A DNA stretch of 49,406 nucleotides from Clostridia bacterium (GCA_900763875.1 CAAFLX010000006.1:1-49406), one strand, 5' to 3'; positions 1 to 9,122 are shown, counted from the first letter of the stretch. Numbers and translations: made by a program. Notes: generated from the letters alone by a model not told the origin.

Positions 1-200
1 TCAAATGTCATTCCGAGCGTAAGCGTGGGAATCCCCTAAATAGAAACGCAAACCTCAATGGCGTATTGCCCAGAGCCTCGCTTGTTCTCGCAATCACTAA
101 CCGCGCAACCCCTCTTCACTCTCAAAACGAGATGGACAAAAACTCAAACCGCAACTCCGTGCGAGTGCTTGCTTGGTGAAAGCGTGCCTTGCACGCAAGC
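1..200 (+). repeat. Family-B composite repeat at the left contig end
   Basis: No gene. Begins inside a composite repeat: a GTGGGAATCCCCTAAATAG block, then TTGTTCTCGCAATCACTAAC, ACCGCGCA, GGACAAAAACTC and GTGCTTGCTTGGTG, closed by a small CGTGC/GCACG hairpin. The same order is seen at 11.7 kb, partly at 22.0 kb, and inverted at the right contig end. Bases 1-141 are an exact reverse complement of 49266-49406; identity breaks at base 142 by one A in an A-run. Confidence 0.85.
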
Positions 201-210
201 GGATAAACGA

Positions 211-530
211 AAACTTATTCAAGGCGTTCTTATACACGCAATGTGCACCTTCAAAGACGGAACACGAGCCGCAAGGCGGCGAGAATTTGAGTGCCGAGCT
301 TGACGGTTGTACCATCCGACTGCGCCGTGTTGTTGCGTAGCTGGCGCACAAAGCGCAGTGGCATAACAAGGGGACGATACCTATCTATGCGAGTGCTGAG
401 TGTTGCCCCACGCGGAGCGGACGCCGTGGGTTCCCTTTCAAGGGGGAACGGCGGTAGGGGAAACACGTGAGGAAGGGGAACATAGCATTAAGAGTTCACG
501 CCCTCCACCCCTTGTAGAGGAAGAAATCAC
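211..530 (+). repeat. Family-A interspersed repeat, copy A1
   Basis: About 320 bp without a credible gene. Block order: GGCGTTCTTATACAC, GAGCCGCAAGGCGGCGAG, GCCGAGCTTGACG, a variable hairpin (here ACTGCGC at 319-325 with GCGCAGT at 353-359), GTGGCATAACAAG, CTATCTATGCGAGTG, a CCCACG/CGTGGG hairpin, GGTTCCC/GGGGGAAC, AAACACGTGAGGAAGG, and CACCCCTTGTAGAGG at the 3' end. Open frames inside it are accidental. It is followed directly by copy A2. Confidence 0.85.
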
Positions 531-862
531 ACTCATTCAGGGCGTTCTTATACACGGAATGTGCTTATTCGAAGTGCGAGCCGCAAGGCGGCGAGAAAAG
601 CGAACGCCGAGCTTGACGTGTAGTACAAGTGAGCGGACGAGTTGGGATTTTTTCGTCCGCGAACGAGTGGCATAACAAGAGAACGATAGCTGTCTATGCG
701 AGTGTTGAGTGTTGTCCCCCGCTACGCGGTCACCGTGGGTTCCCTCAAGGCACGCAGAGGGGGAACGGTGATAGGGAAAACACGTGAGGAAAGGGGAAGT
801 TGCATTTAAGAGTTCACCCCGTCCACCCCTTGCAGAGGACGAATCATCGCTCGTTCAAGGTG
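531..862 (+). repeat. Family-A interspersed repeat, copy A2
   Basis: Second tandem copy, about 318 bp from A1, same block order. The variable hairpin has a different stem, GCGGACGA (633-640) with TCGTCCGC (653-660), so pairing is kept although the sequence is unrelated to A1. It ends just upstream of glgA, whose promoter must lie in or right after its 3' end; I could not place a convincing -35/-10 pair. Confidence 0.85.
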
Positions 863-917
863 CGATAACGTATTCGTTCTTGTGAAAAAAGTTACATCCT
901 TCAAAAAGGAGAAAAAT

Positions 918-2342
918 ATGAAAATCTTATTTGTTGCATCAGAGGCAATGCCGTTTGTTCGCTCGGGCGGACTCGGTGACGTTGCCGGCGCGCTTCCAAA
1001 GGCTCTCAACGCTCAGGGACACGACTGCAGAGTCATTATTCCTTTCTACAAAGAGGAAATCAAAGAAACCTATCGCGATTCGTTCAGGTTTGTTGCGTCC
1101 ACGTTTGTCGATTTGTGCTGGCGCAGACAGTACTGCGGTGTTTTCGAGGCTGTCTACGACGGTGTGACCTACTATTTTGTGGACAACGAGTACTACTTCA
1201 AGCGCAAAGGTCTATACGGCCAATTTGACGACGGCGAGCGTTTTGCGTTCTTCTCAAAAGCCGTGCTCGAAGTGCTGCCGCTCATCGACTTTTTCCCGGA
1301 CGTACTTCACGCCAACGATTGGCACACTGCGCTCACGCCTGTGTTCCTCGACGTTTTCTATCGCGCAAGCGAGGATTATCAACACATCAAAACGGTGTTT
1401 ACAATCCACAACATCGAGTTTCAAGGCAAGTACGGCGACACGCTTATAGGCGACATTTTGGGCTTGCCCGACTGGGCGCGTCCGCTTGTTATGAACGGCG
1501 ATTGCGTCAACTTTATGAAGGGCGGTATCGAATGTTCAAACGCCGTCACCACCGTGAGCGAAACTTATGCGCAAGAGATTCTCGACCCGTTCTATTCCTA
1601 CGGGCTTGAGGGCATACTTTCAAACCGTAGATACAAACTTCACGGCGTTGTCAACGGCATAGACCAAAACCTCTATGACCCAAAGACGGACACCAAGCTG
1701 TTTTCAACCTACACGGTGAGAAATTACGCCGCAAAGAAAGCCGAAAACAAGAAAGCTCTTTGCGAGATGATAAACTTGCCTTATGACGAGAATCGTCCTC
1801 TCATTTCAATGGTGACGAGGCTCACCGAGCAAAAGGGGCTTGACCTTGTGGGCGCGGTCATCGACGACGTTATGCGCGCGGACGTGCAAGTCGTGGTGCT
1901 CGGCACGGGCGACTGGAAGTACGAGAATATGATAAAATCCGTGCAAGATCGTCACCCCAACAAGTTTAGAGCGATATTTGCCTTCTCAAGCGACCTTGCA
2001 AGCAAGATTTACGGCGCGAGCGACATCTTCCTTATGCCGTCCAAATTCGAGCCGTGCGGACTGTCGCAACTCATCGCAATGAGATACGGCACAGTGCCCG
2101 TCGTAAGAGAAACGGGCGGCTTGAAAGACACCGTGCCCGCATTCAATCCCGAAACGGGCGAGGGCAAAGGTTTCACCTTTAAGACCTACAACGCATACGA
2201 TATGCTCGACGCGATTTGGCGCGCATACGCCACTTACAACGACAAGACAAACTGGGACAAAATCGTCAAGAACGATATGAAGTCCGATTTCAGTTGGGCG
2301 GCAAGCGCAAAAAAATACGTCGAAATTTATCAAAATCTTTGA
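918..2342 (+). CDS. glgA: Glycogen synthase (ADP-glucose type, GT5)
   Basis: 474-residue cytoplasmic glycosyltransferase that extends alpha-1,4-glucan from ADP-glucose, full length for bacterial GlgA. The N-terminal Rossmann domain carries RSGGLGDVAGALP at residues 15-27, the nucleotide-sugar loop usually written KTGGL; Lys to Arg is conservative. The C-terminal domain has FEPCGL near 376 and ETGGLKDT near 396, the usual GT-B donor-binding segments. I take ATG 918 because AGGAGA ends 5 bases before it; an in-frame GTG at 882 has no ribosome-binding site and falls beside the repeat. Glycogen phosphorylase follows 109 bp downstream, so this is a storage-glucan pair. No glgC, glgD or glgB is in the window. 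Confidence 0.95.
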   Translation: MKILFVASEAMPFVRSGGLGDVAGALPKALNAQGHDCRVIIPFYKEEIKETYRDSFRFVASTFVDLCWRRQYCGVFEAVYDGVTYYFVDNEYYFKRKGLYGQFDDGERFAFFSKAVLEVLPLIDFFPDVLHANDWHTALTPVFLDVFYRASEDYQHIKTVFTIHNIEFQGKYGDTLIGDILGLPDWARPLVMNGDCVNFMKGGIECSNAVTTVSETYAQEILDPFYSYGLEGILSNRRYKLHGVVNGIDQNLYDPKTDTKLFSTYTVRNYAAKKAENKKALCEMINLPYDENRPLISMVTRLTEQKGLDLVGAVIDDVMRADVQVVVLGTGDWKYENMIKSVQDRHPNKFRAIFAFSSDLASKIYGASDIFLMPSKFEPCGLSQLIAMRYGTVPVVRETGGLKDTVPAFNPETGEGKGFTFKTYNAYDMLDAIWRAYATYNDKTNWDKIVKNDMKSDFSWAASAKKYVEIYQNL

Positions 2343-2347
2343 TAAAT
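2325..2347 (+). other. Perfect 10-bp inverted repeat over the glgA stop
   Basis: Arms ATTTATCAAA and TTTGATAAAT around a 3-base centre include the glgA TGA. There is no T-run, so it may be an RNA-stability hairpin or an operator for glgP rather than a terminator. Confidence 0.5.
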
Positions 2348-2364
2348 AGGATATAATAATCTCC

Positions 2365-2393
2365 GCGCGCGAATAATTGTTTTGTTCGCGCGC
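2365..2393 (+). promoter_or_regulatory. Leader hairpin between glgA and glgP
   Basis: Perfect 9-bp stem GCGCGCGAA / TTCGCGCGC with an 11-base loop. It lies downstream of a TATAAT at 2352-2357 that lacks a good -35. No T-run follows, so it is more likely a leader or processing structure for glgP than a terminator. Confidence 0.4.
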
Positions 2394-2451
2394 CTAAACA
2401 CGAAAAAAACATTATCTTTCGTCCGGGGGAAAGCGGAAGGAAGGAAAGGAT

Positions 2452-4881
2452 ATGAAATTCAAAATTACGTCAAAGGAAATCGAAAATCACATTTCCGGCG
2501 TGCTAACCAGTTACTTCGGCGTCAAAGCCGAGGACGCCAGCAAAGCGCAAATCTACCGCGCAACCTGTATGGTGATTCGCGACTTGCTCACAACCGAGCG
2601 CGTAAACTTCAAAAAAGAATGCCGCGCTCAAAATGCAAAACAAGTTTACTATATGTCCATGGAGTTTTTGCTCGGAAGATCCTTGCGCAATCACTTGTTC
2701 AACATGGGCATCACCGACGAGGTGACCAAAGCTGTTGAGAGCTTTGGCGTCAAAATGGACGAAATCTATGCTTTCGAGCCTGATGCGGGGCTTGGCAACG
2801 GCGGTCTTGGCAGACTTGCGGCGGCATATATGGACTCGCTCACATCGTGCGATTATCCTGCCAACGGATTTTGCATTCTCTACGACTACGGCATTTTCAA
2901 GCAAGTTGTCGTTGACGGTTGGCAGCTCGAACAGCCCGACGATTGGCTCAAAATGGGCGACGTTTGGCTCAATCCGCGCCCCGAAGAAACCTATCAAGTC
3001 AAGTTCGGCGGAGTGGTGGATCAAAACTGGCAAGACGGCAAGCTCACCGTCACCCAACGCGATTGCACAATAGTCAACGCCGTGCCCTATGACATGAACG
3101 TTTCGGGCTACGATACAAGCGCGGTCAACCGCCTTAGACTTTGGAAATCGCAAGCTCCGCAAGACTTCGATATGGATATGTTCAGCAAGGGCGAATATAT
3201 CAAGGCAAGCGCGGCAAAGGCTATGGCGGAGTCCATCAACAAGGTGCTTTATCCTGCCGACGACCACATCGAAGGCAAGTCTTTGCGACTCAAACAACAA
3301 TACTTCTTTGTTTCGGCATCCATTCAATCCATTTTGCGCCGTCACTTGAAGTTCAATCCCAGCCTCGACAATCTCGCGGACAGAGTTGCAATCCACATCA
3401 ACGATACGCACCCGACTCTCTGCATTCCCGAACTTATGCGCCTCTTGCTCGACGAGTACGGCTACGGCTGGGACGAGGCGTGGGACATCACAACGCACGT
3501 CGTTTCCTACACCAACCACACCGTTATGGCTGAGGCTCTCGAAAAGTGGCCTCAAAATCTCTTCCAAGGTTTGCTCCCGCGCATCTACCAAATCGTGCAA
3601 GAAATCAACCAACGTTTCTGCAACGAGCTTTGGGAGTTCTATCCCAACAACTGGGACGTCGTCAACCGCAACGCTATCCTTTCAAACGGACAAGTCAAAA
3701 TGGCAAACCTCTGCCTTGTGACTTCGCACACCATCAACGGCGTGAGCGCGCTGCACAGCGACATTCTCAAAAACGACGTTTTTGCAGATTACTGCCGTAT
3801 GCACCCCGAAAAGTTTACCAATGTCACCAACGGCATCACTCATAGGCGTTGGGTTGCTCAAGCCAATCCTCGTCTTGCCGCGCTCATCAACGAGCTTATC
3901 GGCGACGGCTGGCTCAAGGATGCGGACAAACTTCAAGACCTTCAAAAGTATATGGGCGACAGACAAGTGCTCGACCGCCTTGCAACCATAAAATACCAAA
4001 ACAAGCAGGATCTTGCAAAGTATATCCTCGAAAACAACAACGTTACTGTTGATCCGAGTAGCATTTTCGACGTGCAGGTCAAGAGATTGCACGAGTACAA
4101 ACGCCAACTTCTCAACGCGCTCAACATACTCGACCTCTATCTGCAAATCAAGGAAAACCCCAACCTCGACATTCAACCGCGCACGTTCATCTTCGGCGCA
4201 AAAGCCGCAAGTGCCTACTATATGGCAAAGCAAATCATTCGCTTTATCTGCGCGCTGGGCGATCTCGTCAACAACGATCCCGACGTCAAGGGCAGACTCA
4301 AAGTCGTTTTCCTTGAAAACTACCGCGTATCACTTGCCGAAATCATCATGCCTGCCGCCGAAGTCAGCGAGCAAATCTCTCTCGCAGGCAAAGAGGCAAG
4401 CGGCACGGGCAATATGAAGTTTATGATCAACGGCGCGCTCACCATAGGAACGCTCGACGGTGCAAACGTGGAAATCCACCAAGAAGTCGGCGACGGCAAT
4501 ATCTTCCTTTTCGGTATGCTTGCCAACGAGGTCGAGGAACTTTGGAAGAAAGGCTACAACCCCTCTCATTATTACCAAACCAATCCTCGCATCAAACGCC
4601 TCATCGACACTCTCCGCCAAGGCATCAACAACGTGTCCTTCGGTGAAATTGCCGATTCGCTCACCACAGGCCGCGGCGGTCAACCCGACAGCTATATGGT
4701 TCTTGCCGACTTCGACAGCTATTGTGCCGCACAACGCCGCGTAAACGACACCTACCTCGACAAAGAGACGTGGAATCGCATGTCCCTCGTCAACATTGCC
4801 AAAGCAGGCTTTTTCGCAGCCGATAGGTCGGTGGAGGAATATGCCACTCGCATCTGGAACCTTCAAAAAGTGCACAAATGA
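2452..4881 (+). CDS. glgP: Glycogen/maltodextrin phosphorylase (GT35)
   Basis: 809 residues, normal length for this PLP enzyme, which releases glucose-1-phosphate from alpha-1,4-glucans by phosphorolysis. The PLP-lysine segment EASGTGNMKF is at about residues 647-656, and the conserved DAGLGNGGLGRLAA stretch lies near residues 110-123. AAGGAAAGG precedes the ATG. It follows glgA and is followed by a cytoplasmic GH13 amylase, giving synthesis, phosphorolysis and hydrolysis in one cluster; the phosphoglucomutase needed for its product is at 14.9-16.7 kb. The last codons form the 5' arm of a long hairpin (element C1), so the coding end doubles as RNA structure. Confidence 0.96.
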   Translation: MKFKITSKEIENHISGVLTSYFGVKAEDASKAQIYRATCMVIRDLLTTERVNFKKECRAQNAKQVYYMSMEFLLGRSLRNHLFNMGITDEVTKAVESFGVKMDEIYAFEPDAGLGNGGLGRLAAAYMDSLTSCDYPANGFCILYDYGIFKQVVVDGWQLEQPDDWLKMGDVWLNPRPEETYQVKFGGVVDQNWQDGKLTVTQRDCTIVNAVPYDMNVSGYDTSAVNRLRLWKSQAPQDFDMDMFSKGEYIKASAAKAMAESINKVLYPADDHIEGKSLRLKQQYFFVSASIQSILRRHLKFNPSLDNLADRVAIHINDTHPTLCIPELMRLLLDEYGYGWDEAWDITTHVVSYTNHTVMAEALEKWPQNLFQGLLPRIYQIVQEINQRFCNELWEFYPNNWDVVNRNAILSNGQVKMANLCLVTSHTINGVSALHSDILKNDVFADYCRMHPEKFTNVTNGITHRRWVAQANPRLAALINELIGDGWLKDADKLQDLQKYMGDRQVLDRLATIKYQNKQDLAKYILENNNVTVDPSSIFDVQVKRLHEYKRQLLNALNILDLYLQIKENPNLDIQPRTFIFGAKAASAYYMAKQIIRFICALGDLVNNDPDVKGRLKVVFLENYRVSLAEIIMPAAEVSEQISLAGKEASGTGNMKFMINGALTIGTLDGANVEIHQEVGDGNIFLFGMLANEVEELWKKGYNPSHYYQTNPRIKRLIDTLRQGINNVSFGEIADSLTTGRGGQPDSYMVLADFDSYCAAQRRVNDTYLDKETWNRMSLVNIAKAGFFAADRSVEEYATRIWNLQKVHK

Positions 4882-4991
4882 GCAAATAGCTGTGTCAAGC
4901 ACATCTCGTCCAAAAATCACGTACGCATAGTACGTTGGGTTTTTGTCCGAGATGCGCTTTCCTTGCTCTTTATCTCATTTGAGCACTTTTT
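4865..4991 (+). repeat. Family-C 3'-end element, copy C1 (glgP)
   Basis: Outer arms of 18 nt, AAAAAGTGCaCAAATGAG with CTCATTTGaGCACTTTTT, one mismatch; the 5' arm is the end of glgP including its TGA. Inner stem GCACATCTCG / CGAGATGCGC (4899-4957) with one mismatch. Apex CGTAC-gcata-GTACG. Conserved GTCA precedes and TTTCCTTGCTCTTTATC follows the inner stem. It probably also acts as a 3' end or terminator. Confidence 0.75.
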
Positions 4992-5008
4992 GCAAAACAA
5001 GAAAAAAT

Positions 5009-5038
5009 TTGCAAAACAAACATTACAATTTCTATTAA
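5009..5038 (+). promoter_or_regulatory. Promoter of the GH13 gene
   Basis: TTGCAA (5009-5014), 18-base spacer, TATTAA (5033-5038). The -10 box is 6 bases before the ATG at 5045, so the transcript would start on or next to the start codon. Confidence 0.5.
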
Positions 5039-5044
5039 TTGAGT

Positions 5045-6832
5045 ATGTACAATCCTTTACTCAACAAAAAGCCGTATGGCGCAAGCGTGCAAAATCAAGA
5101 AACACGCATCACTTTCCCGGTGGATAACTCGCTTCATATCAAGCGAGTTTTCGTCGTTTTGAGGCAAGTGTTTGGCGAGGGCGGAGAAGTGGCAGGCGAG
5201 CCTTTGCGCTATGAATTGCCTTATTCGCACAGTGACGAAACGCAAGACTTTTTTGTCGGAGCGTTTGCTCTCTCGCAGTGGGGCATTTGGCACTACCGCT
5301 TTGAGGGCGAGCTTGTCGGCGGTGACCTCGCGTTTTTCGGACGAGGGCTTGACGGCGTTGCCATAAGAGGCGATTGGTTGCCTGAATGGCAGTTGACTGT
5401 CACAAAACGTGACTATAAAACCCCGAATTGGGCAAAACAGGGCGTAATCTACCAAATCTTTGCAGACAGGTTTTGCAAGGTCGGCGACAAGCCGTTCAAC
5501 AAAAGAGGCAGGTTGCACGCCGATTGGTACGAGCGTCCCGACATCGCCGAGGACGGCAGAGATTATCGCGCGGACGACTTTTTCGGCGGCAATATCAACG
5601 GCATAATTTCAAAGCTCGATTATCTCAAATCTCTTGGCGTGAGTTGTATTTATCTTTCACCCGTTTTCGAGTCTTGCTCAAATCACCGCTACGACACGGG
5701 GGACTATCTCAAAATCGATTCGCTGTTCGGCAGTGAGGAGGAGTTTGCCGCGCTCGTTGCAAAAGCCGATGAAAAGGGCATAAAAATTATGCTTGACGGC
5801 GTGTTTAATCACACAGGCTCGGACAGCAGATATTTCAATAAAAACGGCACTTACGACAGCCTCGGCGCATATCAAAGCAAGCAATCGCCCTATTATGATT
5901 GGTATTATTTCAAGCATTATCCCGACGAGTACGCGTGCTGGTGGGGTAGCACGGTTGTCCCCACTGTCAACAAGAGTGCGAAAGGATTTTGCGATTTGGT
6001 GCTGGGCGATGGCGGCGTCATCGACAAGTGGTCGAAGTTGGGAGTCAAGGGCTGGAGGCTCGACGTTGTGGACGAATTGCCCATCGACTTCACCGACAAA
6101 CTTTGCGCGCGCATCAAGAGCGAGGGCGATGACATGCTCATCGTCGGCGAGGTGTGGGAAGACGCGTCCATCAAGATCGCATACAGCAAATGGCGACCCT
6201 ATTTTATGGGCGAGCAACTCGATTCGGTGATGAACTACCCCTTCAAAGAGGCGATTTTGGACTATGTGCTCACGGGTGACAAAGCCTCGTTTATCGCGGC
6301 GGTTACGTCCGTTTTGGAACATTATCCAAAGCAGTCGCTCGATGTGCTTATGAACCTTGTCGGAAGTCACGACACATCGCGCGCATTGACCTTGCTTTCG
6401 GGAGTAAAACCGCCCGTATCCAAGCGCGAGCGCGCCGATTTTTGCCTTTCAAACGAGCAGTACGACCTTGCCAAGCGCAGGCTTAAACTTGCAAGCGCGC
6501 TGCAATATACGCTCCCCGGTATACCATGTGTTTTCTATGGCGACGAGGTTGGCAAACAGGGCTTTGAAGACCCTCTCAACCGCGGCACGTATCCGTGGGG
6601 CAGAGAGGATGCAGACCTACTTGCTCACTATCGCACTTTGGGCGAGTTGCGTGCAAATTATCCGCAATTCTTGCAAGGCGAAACGCACATTGTTTCCGAT
6701 TGCGACCAACTCGTTTTCGAACGAGTTTGTCAAGACGGCACTTTGCGTGTTGAAACAAATGCGCAACAACTGACAGTTTTTGTGAACGACGAAATTGTTT
6801 TAAGCGTCAACGATACGCTTACCCCCGTGTAG
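5045..6832 (+). CDS. Intracellular GH13 alpha-glucan hydrolase (neopullulanase/cyclomaltodextrinase-like)
   Basis: 595 residues, no signal peptide, so it cleaves imported or stored maltodextrins in the cytoplasm. Residues about 15-115 form a beta-rich N-terminal domain of the kind found in GH13_20 enzymes. The (beta/alpha)8 barrel follows, with DGVFNH at about 251 (region I), GWRLDVVDE at about 335 (nucleophile Asp), GEVWE at about 368 (acid/base Glu) and GSHDTS at about 439 (transition-state Asp); a short C-terminal beta domain ends it. All three catalytic acids are present. No Shine-Dalgarno is visible; a -10-like TATTAA lies 6 bases upstream, which suggests a leaderless message. TTG 5039 is an in-frame alternative start. 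Exact specificity (pullulan, cyclodextrin, maltodextrin) cannot be read from the motifs. Confidence 0.9.
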   Translation: MYNPLLNKKPYGASVQNQETRITFPVDNSLHIKRVFVVLRQVFGEGGEVAGEPLRYELPYSHSDETQDFFVGAFALSQWGIWHYRFEGELVGGDLAFFGRGLDGVAIRGDWLPEWQLTVTKRDYKTPNWAKQGVIYQIFADRFCKVGDKPFNKRGRLHADWYERPDIAEDGRDYRADDFFGGNINGIISKLDYLKSLGVSCIYLSPVFESCSNHRYDTGDYLKIDSLFGSEEEFAALVAKADEKGIKIMLDGVFNHTGSDSRYFNKNGTYDSLGAYQSKQSPYYDWYYFKHYPDEYACWWGSTVVPTVNKSAKGFCDLVLGDGGVIDKWSKLGVKGWRLDVVDELPIDFTDKLCARIKSEGDDMLIVGEVWEDASIKIAYSKWRPYFMGEQLDSVMNYPFKEAILDYVLTGDKASFIAAVTSVLEHYPKQSLDVLMNLVGSHDTSRALTLLSGVKPPVSKRERADFCLSNEQYDLAKRRLKLASALQYTLPGIPCVFYGDEVGKQGFEDPLNRGTYPWGREDADLLAHYRTLGELRANYPQFLQGETHIVSDCDQLVFERVCQDGTLRVETNAQQLTVFVNDEIVLSVNDTLTPV

Positions 6833-6854
6833 AGGATGAATCTTCACTCATTCA

Positions 6855-6922
6855 TTTTGCGCGGTAGAAGGACTAAAAAAGAGATATATAAGAGGAAGGC
6901 ACGCAACCGCGTGCCTTCCGTA
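6855..6922 (-). repeat. Distal duplicate of the transporter 3' hairpin (68 bp)
   Basis: Exact 68/68 match to 7022-7089, period 167 bp. It carries the GGAAGGCACGC/GCGTGCCTTCC hairpin and the outer 3' arm (6870-6887) but no 5' partner of its own. With the other copy it flanks a family-B element. Confidence 0.9.
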
Positions 6923-7036
6923 CTATAACCGATTAAGCGTGCAGAGCACGCCCCAGCAAGCAAACAATCTTGCGAAATTGCGGCAGGAGATTTTGTCCGT
7001 CTAAATTTGATAGCAAAGATTTTTTGCGCGGTAGAA
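6923..7036 (-). repeat. Family-B element, copy B2
   Basis: Read on the reverse strand: TCTACCGCGCA, ATCTTTGCTATCA, GGACAAAATCTCCTGCC, GCAATTTCGCAAG, TTGTTTGCTTG and a GCGTGC/GCACGC hairpin. It matches B4 and B5 block by block. No coding potential. Confidence 0.8.
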
Positions 7037-7110
7037 GGACTAAAAAAGAGATATATAAGAGGAAGGCACGCAACCGCGTGCCTTCCGTAAGCATATCTCT
7101 TTTTTAGTCC
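7037..7110 (-). terminator. Short C-type 3' hairpin of the sugar transporter
   Basis: On the reverse strand GGACTAAAAAAGAGATAT pairs perfectly over 18 bp with ATATCTCTTTTTTAGTCC. Inside is an 11-bp stem GGAAGGCACGC/GCGTGCCTTCC with loop GGTT, set off by 6-base spacers on each side. The outer 5' arm contains the TAA stop codon. The same layout with different stems occurs at 23637-23712. Confidence 0.8.
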
Positions 7111-9122
7111 GCGTCGAGCGACTCCAACCTAATTTGTCGTTTTTCTTCTTTTGTGAGTTTTCTGCCTTTTGTGATTTGCTTGCTGTCGCCGTGCTTTACA
7201 AAGAGCATAAGCACGATTGCGATGACGATGCACACTGCGCTGTAAAGGAAGAGATATTGGTTGCCGCCTGCGTCCATAATTGCGCCGCCGATAGCGGGGG
7301 TGATGGCTTGAGCGGACATTGTTGCAACATAGTAGTAGCCGGTGTATTGACCGACGGTTTCGGCAGTGGAAAGCTCGGTGACCATGGGGAACGTATTGAC
7401 GTTTGCGATGATGAGGCCAAAGCCTGCGATGAGGTAGAATAGCGCAAACAGCACAGCAGGGACTGCGGCTTTATCGCTTGGGCGCACCGCAAAGCAGATG
7501 AGCACGAACGACACAACAGCCATACCAAAGCCGATCATAATGGATTTTCTTCTTCCGATTTTTGCCGCCATATATCCGACGGGGATGAACGCGATTGCGC
7601 TTATGCCCATCGAAACGCCCGAAATGATGGACGCAACGCCCGCCGAGAGGTTGAGGGATTTGGTGGTGTAAATGGAGAGGTTTGAGGACACTGCGTTGTA
7701 GCCCATAAACCACATAAATATAGATGCCAAAATGAGAGCAAATGATTTGAGTCTGCCTCTTTCGAGGTCGCTCTTTGCTGCCCAACGCTCTTTAAGCGAT
7801 TGGTGCTTTTTGGTGGAATTTTCAACGACTTGTTGAGCAAACTCAAGGGTTTCGGGTGCGATTTCCTCTTTTTGAGTGTCGTCAATGAGTTCTTGAGCCT
7901 CGCCGTCGGGCTTGCTGTCGAGATTGTAGGACGCGTCGCCCTCTGCGATGAGTTCCTCTGCAAATTTTTCTGCCTCGGGGTTTTCGCCGTCTGCGAAGTC
8001 GTCAATTTCGTATTCTTTGCAGATTTCTTGGCATTTTGCAACCATTTTACGCTCGTTGACAAGGGCGAGGAATCCTGCAAGGAGCAAGAGCATACCTGCA
8101 GCAACCGAGCCGAAAATGATGACGTAGTTTTCAAGGCGTTGTCCAAACAACACGACAGTGTAAATCAAAAACGCTATTGCGCCGCCGATACCTCCGCAAA
8201 GGTTGATGATTGCGTTTGCTTGCGAGCGCAGGGGCTTTGGCGTGACGTCCGGCATAAGCGCGACTGCGGGGGAGCGGAAGGTTGCCATTGCGATAAGAAC
8301 GAGCAAGAGAATTGCCATATACACGACAAGGCTCTTGATGCCTGCCGCGGTTTTGGTGCAATTTTCGTGGATTTCGTTGCTTATATAGTTGTTCATGCCG
8401 GCGGCAACGTATTTTTTGTAGGCGGCGTTGCCGTCAATGATTTGTTGATAGGTTTTGCCTGTTGGGGCAGTTGCGTTCAAATCCGTGACTTCCTCGCCGT
8501 CATAGTAGTAGGTGGTTGCGCCAAGCATATTGAGCACCGCCTTTTTGGATGTCATTTTGCTGTCGAAACGCAATGACGCGAATTGTTCTCTTGTGACGTT
8601 GTTTTTGCCAAGATACGTCAAGTCGCAGAAGTTTGCGCTGCCTTCCTTGTGCTGCTCGGCGTTGTCATACCAATCTTCGAGCAAGGGTTGCATAAATGCG
8701 TCGTCGTTGAGTTTTGCCTCGATCGATGCGCTCAACTCTTGAGCTTTTGCCTGTTGTTTGAGCGTTGCCACCGGCACGAACACCATAAGCACCACCGCGC
8801 ATACCGTGCCTATGACGATAAACGGAGTGCGGCGACCCCACTTTTTGACGAGTTTGCCCTTTGCGTTGTCGCTGAGTTTGCCAAACAGCGGCAGCATAAA
8901 CAGAGCCAATAGGTTGTCAAGCCCCATGATGATACCGCGCGCCCAGCTCGGCAAGCCGTAGGCGTGCTCCAACAAAAGGGGCACGACAAAGTCGTACGCT
9001 GTCCAAAACAGCATGATAATCGCAAATGCGAAACCGACCTTAAAGGTCTGCGGATAGTCGAGTTTGAGAGGCGGTCTGCCTTTCTCGTCGAGCACGGGTG
9101 CCGGCTTTTCTTTTTTTCTCAT
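7104..9122 (-). CDS. MFS sugar transporter with large loop insertions
   Basis: 672 residues, 12-helix Major Facilitator protein. The N-terminal segment (FWTAYDFVVPLLL, then GLDNLLALFMLPLFGKLSD and WGRRTPFI at about residues 70-100) resembles SLC45/GPH-like di- or oligosaccharide carriers. It is longer than the usual 450-500 residues because of two insertions: about 130 residues after the fourth helix (near 130-255), probably outside the cell, and an acidic loop of about 100 residues between the two six-helix halves (near 360-460). AGGAG precedes the ATG. A TTTACA-N17-TATAAT promoter and two palindromes lie upstream. Next to glgA, glgP and GH13, a role in maltose or maltodextrin uptake is likely, but substrate is inference. 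Confidence 0.88.
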   Translation of the reverse strand: MRKKEKPAPVLDEKGRPPLKLDYPQTFKVGFAFAIIMLFWTAYDFVVPLLLEHAYGLPSWARGIIMGLDNLLALFMLPLFGKLSDNAKGKLVKKWGRRTPFIVIGTVCAVVLMVFVPVATLKQQAKAQELSASIEAKLNDDAFMQPLLEDWYDNAEQHKEGSANFCDLTYLGKNNVTREQFASLRFDSKMTSKKAVLNMLGATTYYYDGEEVTDLNATAPTGKTYQQIIDGNAAYKKYVAAGMNNYISNEIHENCTKTAAGIKSLVVYMAILLLVLIAMATFRSPAVALMPDVTPKPLRSQANAIINLCGGIGGAIAFLIYTVVLFGQRLENYVIIFGSVAAGMLLLLAGFLALVNERKMVAKCQEICKEYEIDDFADGENPEAEKFAEELIAEGDASYNLDSKPDGEAQELIDDTQKEEIAPETLEFAQQVVENSTKKHQSLKERWAAKSDLERGRLKSFALILASIFMWFMGYNAVSSNLSIYTTKSLNLSAGVASIISGVSMGISAIAFIPVGYMAAKIGRRKSIMIGFGMAVVSFVLICFAVRPSDKAAVPAVLFALFYLIAGFGLIIANVNTFPMVTELSTAETVGQYTGYYYVATMSAQAITPAIGGAIMDAGGNQYLFLYSAVCIVIAIVLMLFVKHGDSKQITKGRKLTKEEKRQIRLESLDAD

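Noticed and set aside
400..675. Small open frames inside family-A repeats
   Set aside because: Not conserved between copies, and their amino acids reflect the repeat's hairpins.
882..917. GTG start for glgA
   Set aside because: No ribosome site, and ATG 918 has AGGAGA at good distance and gives the family's normal N-terminus.
4865..4991. Integron attC sites for the family-C elements
   Set aside because: attC sites keep conserved outer core sites and variable centres; here the outer arms are the variable part, and no integrase is in the window.
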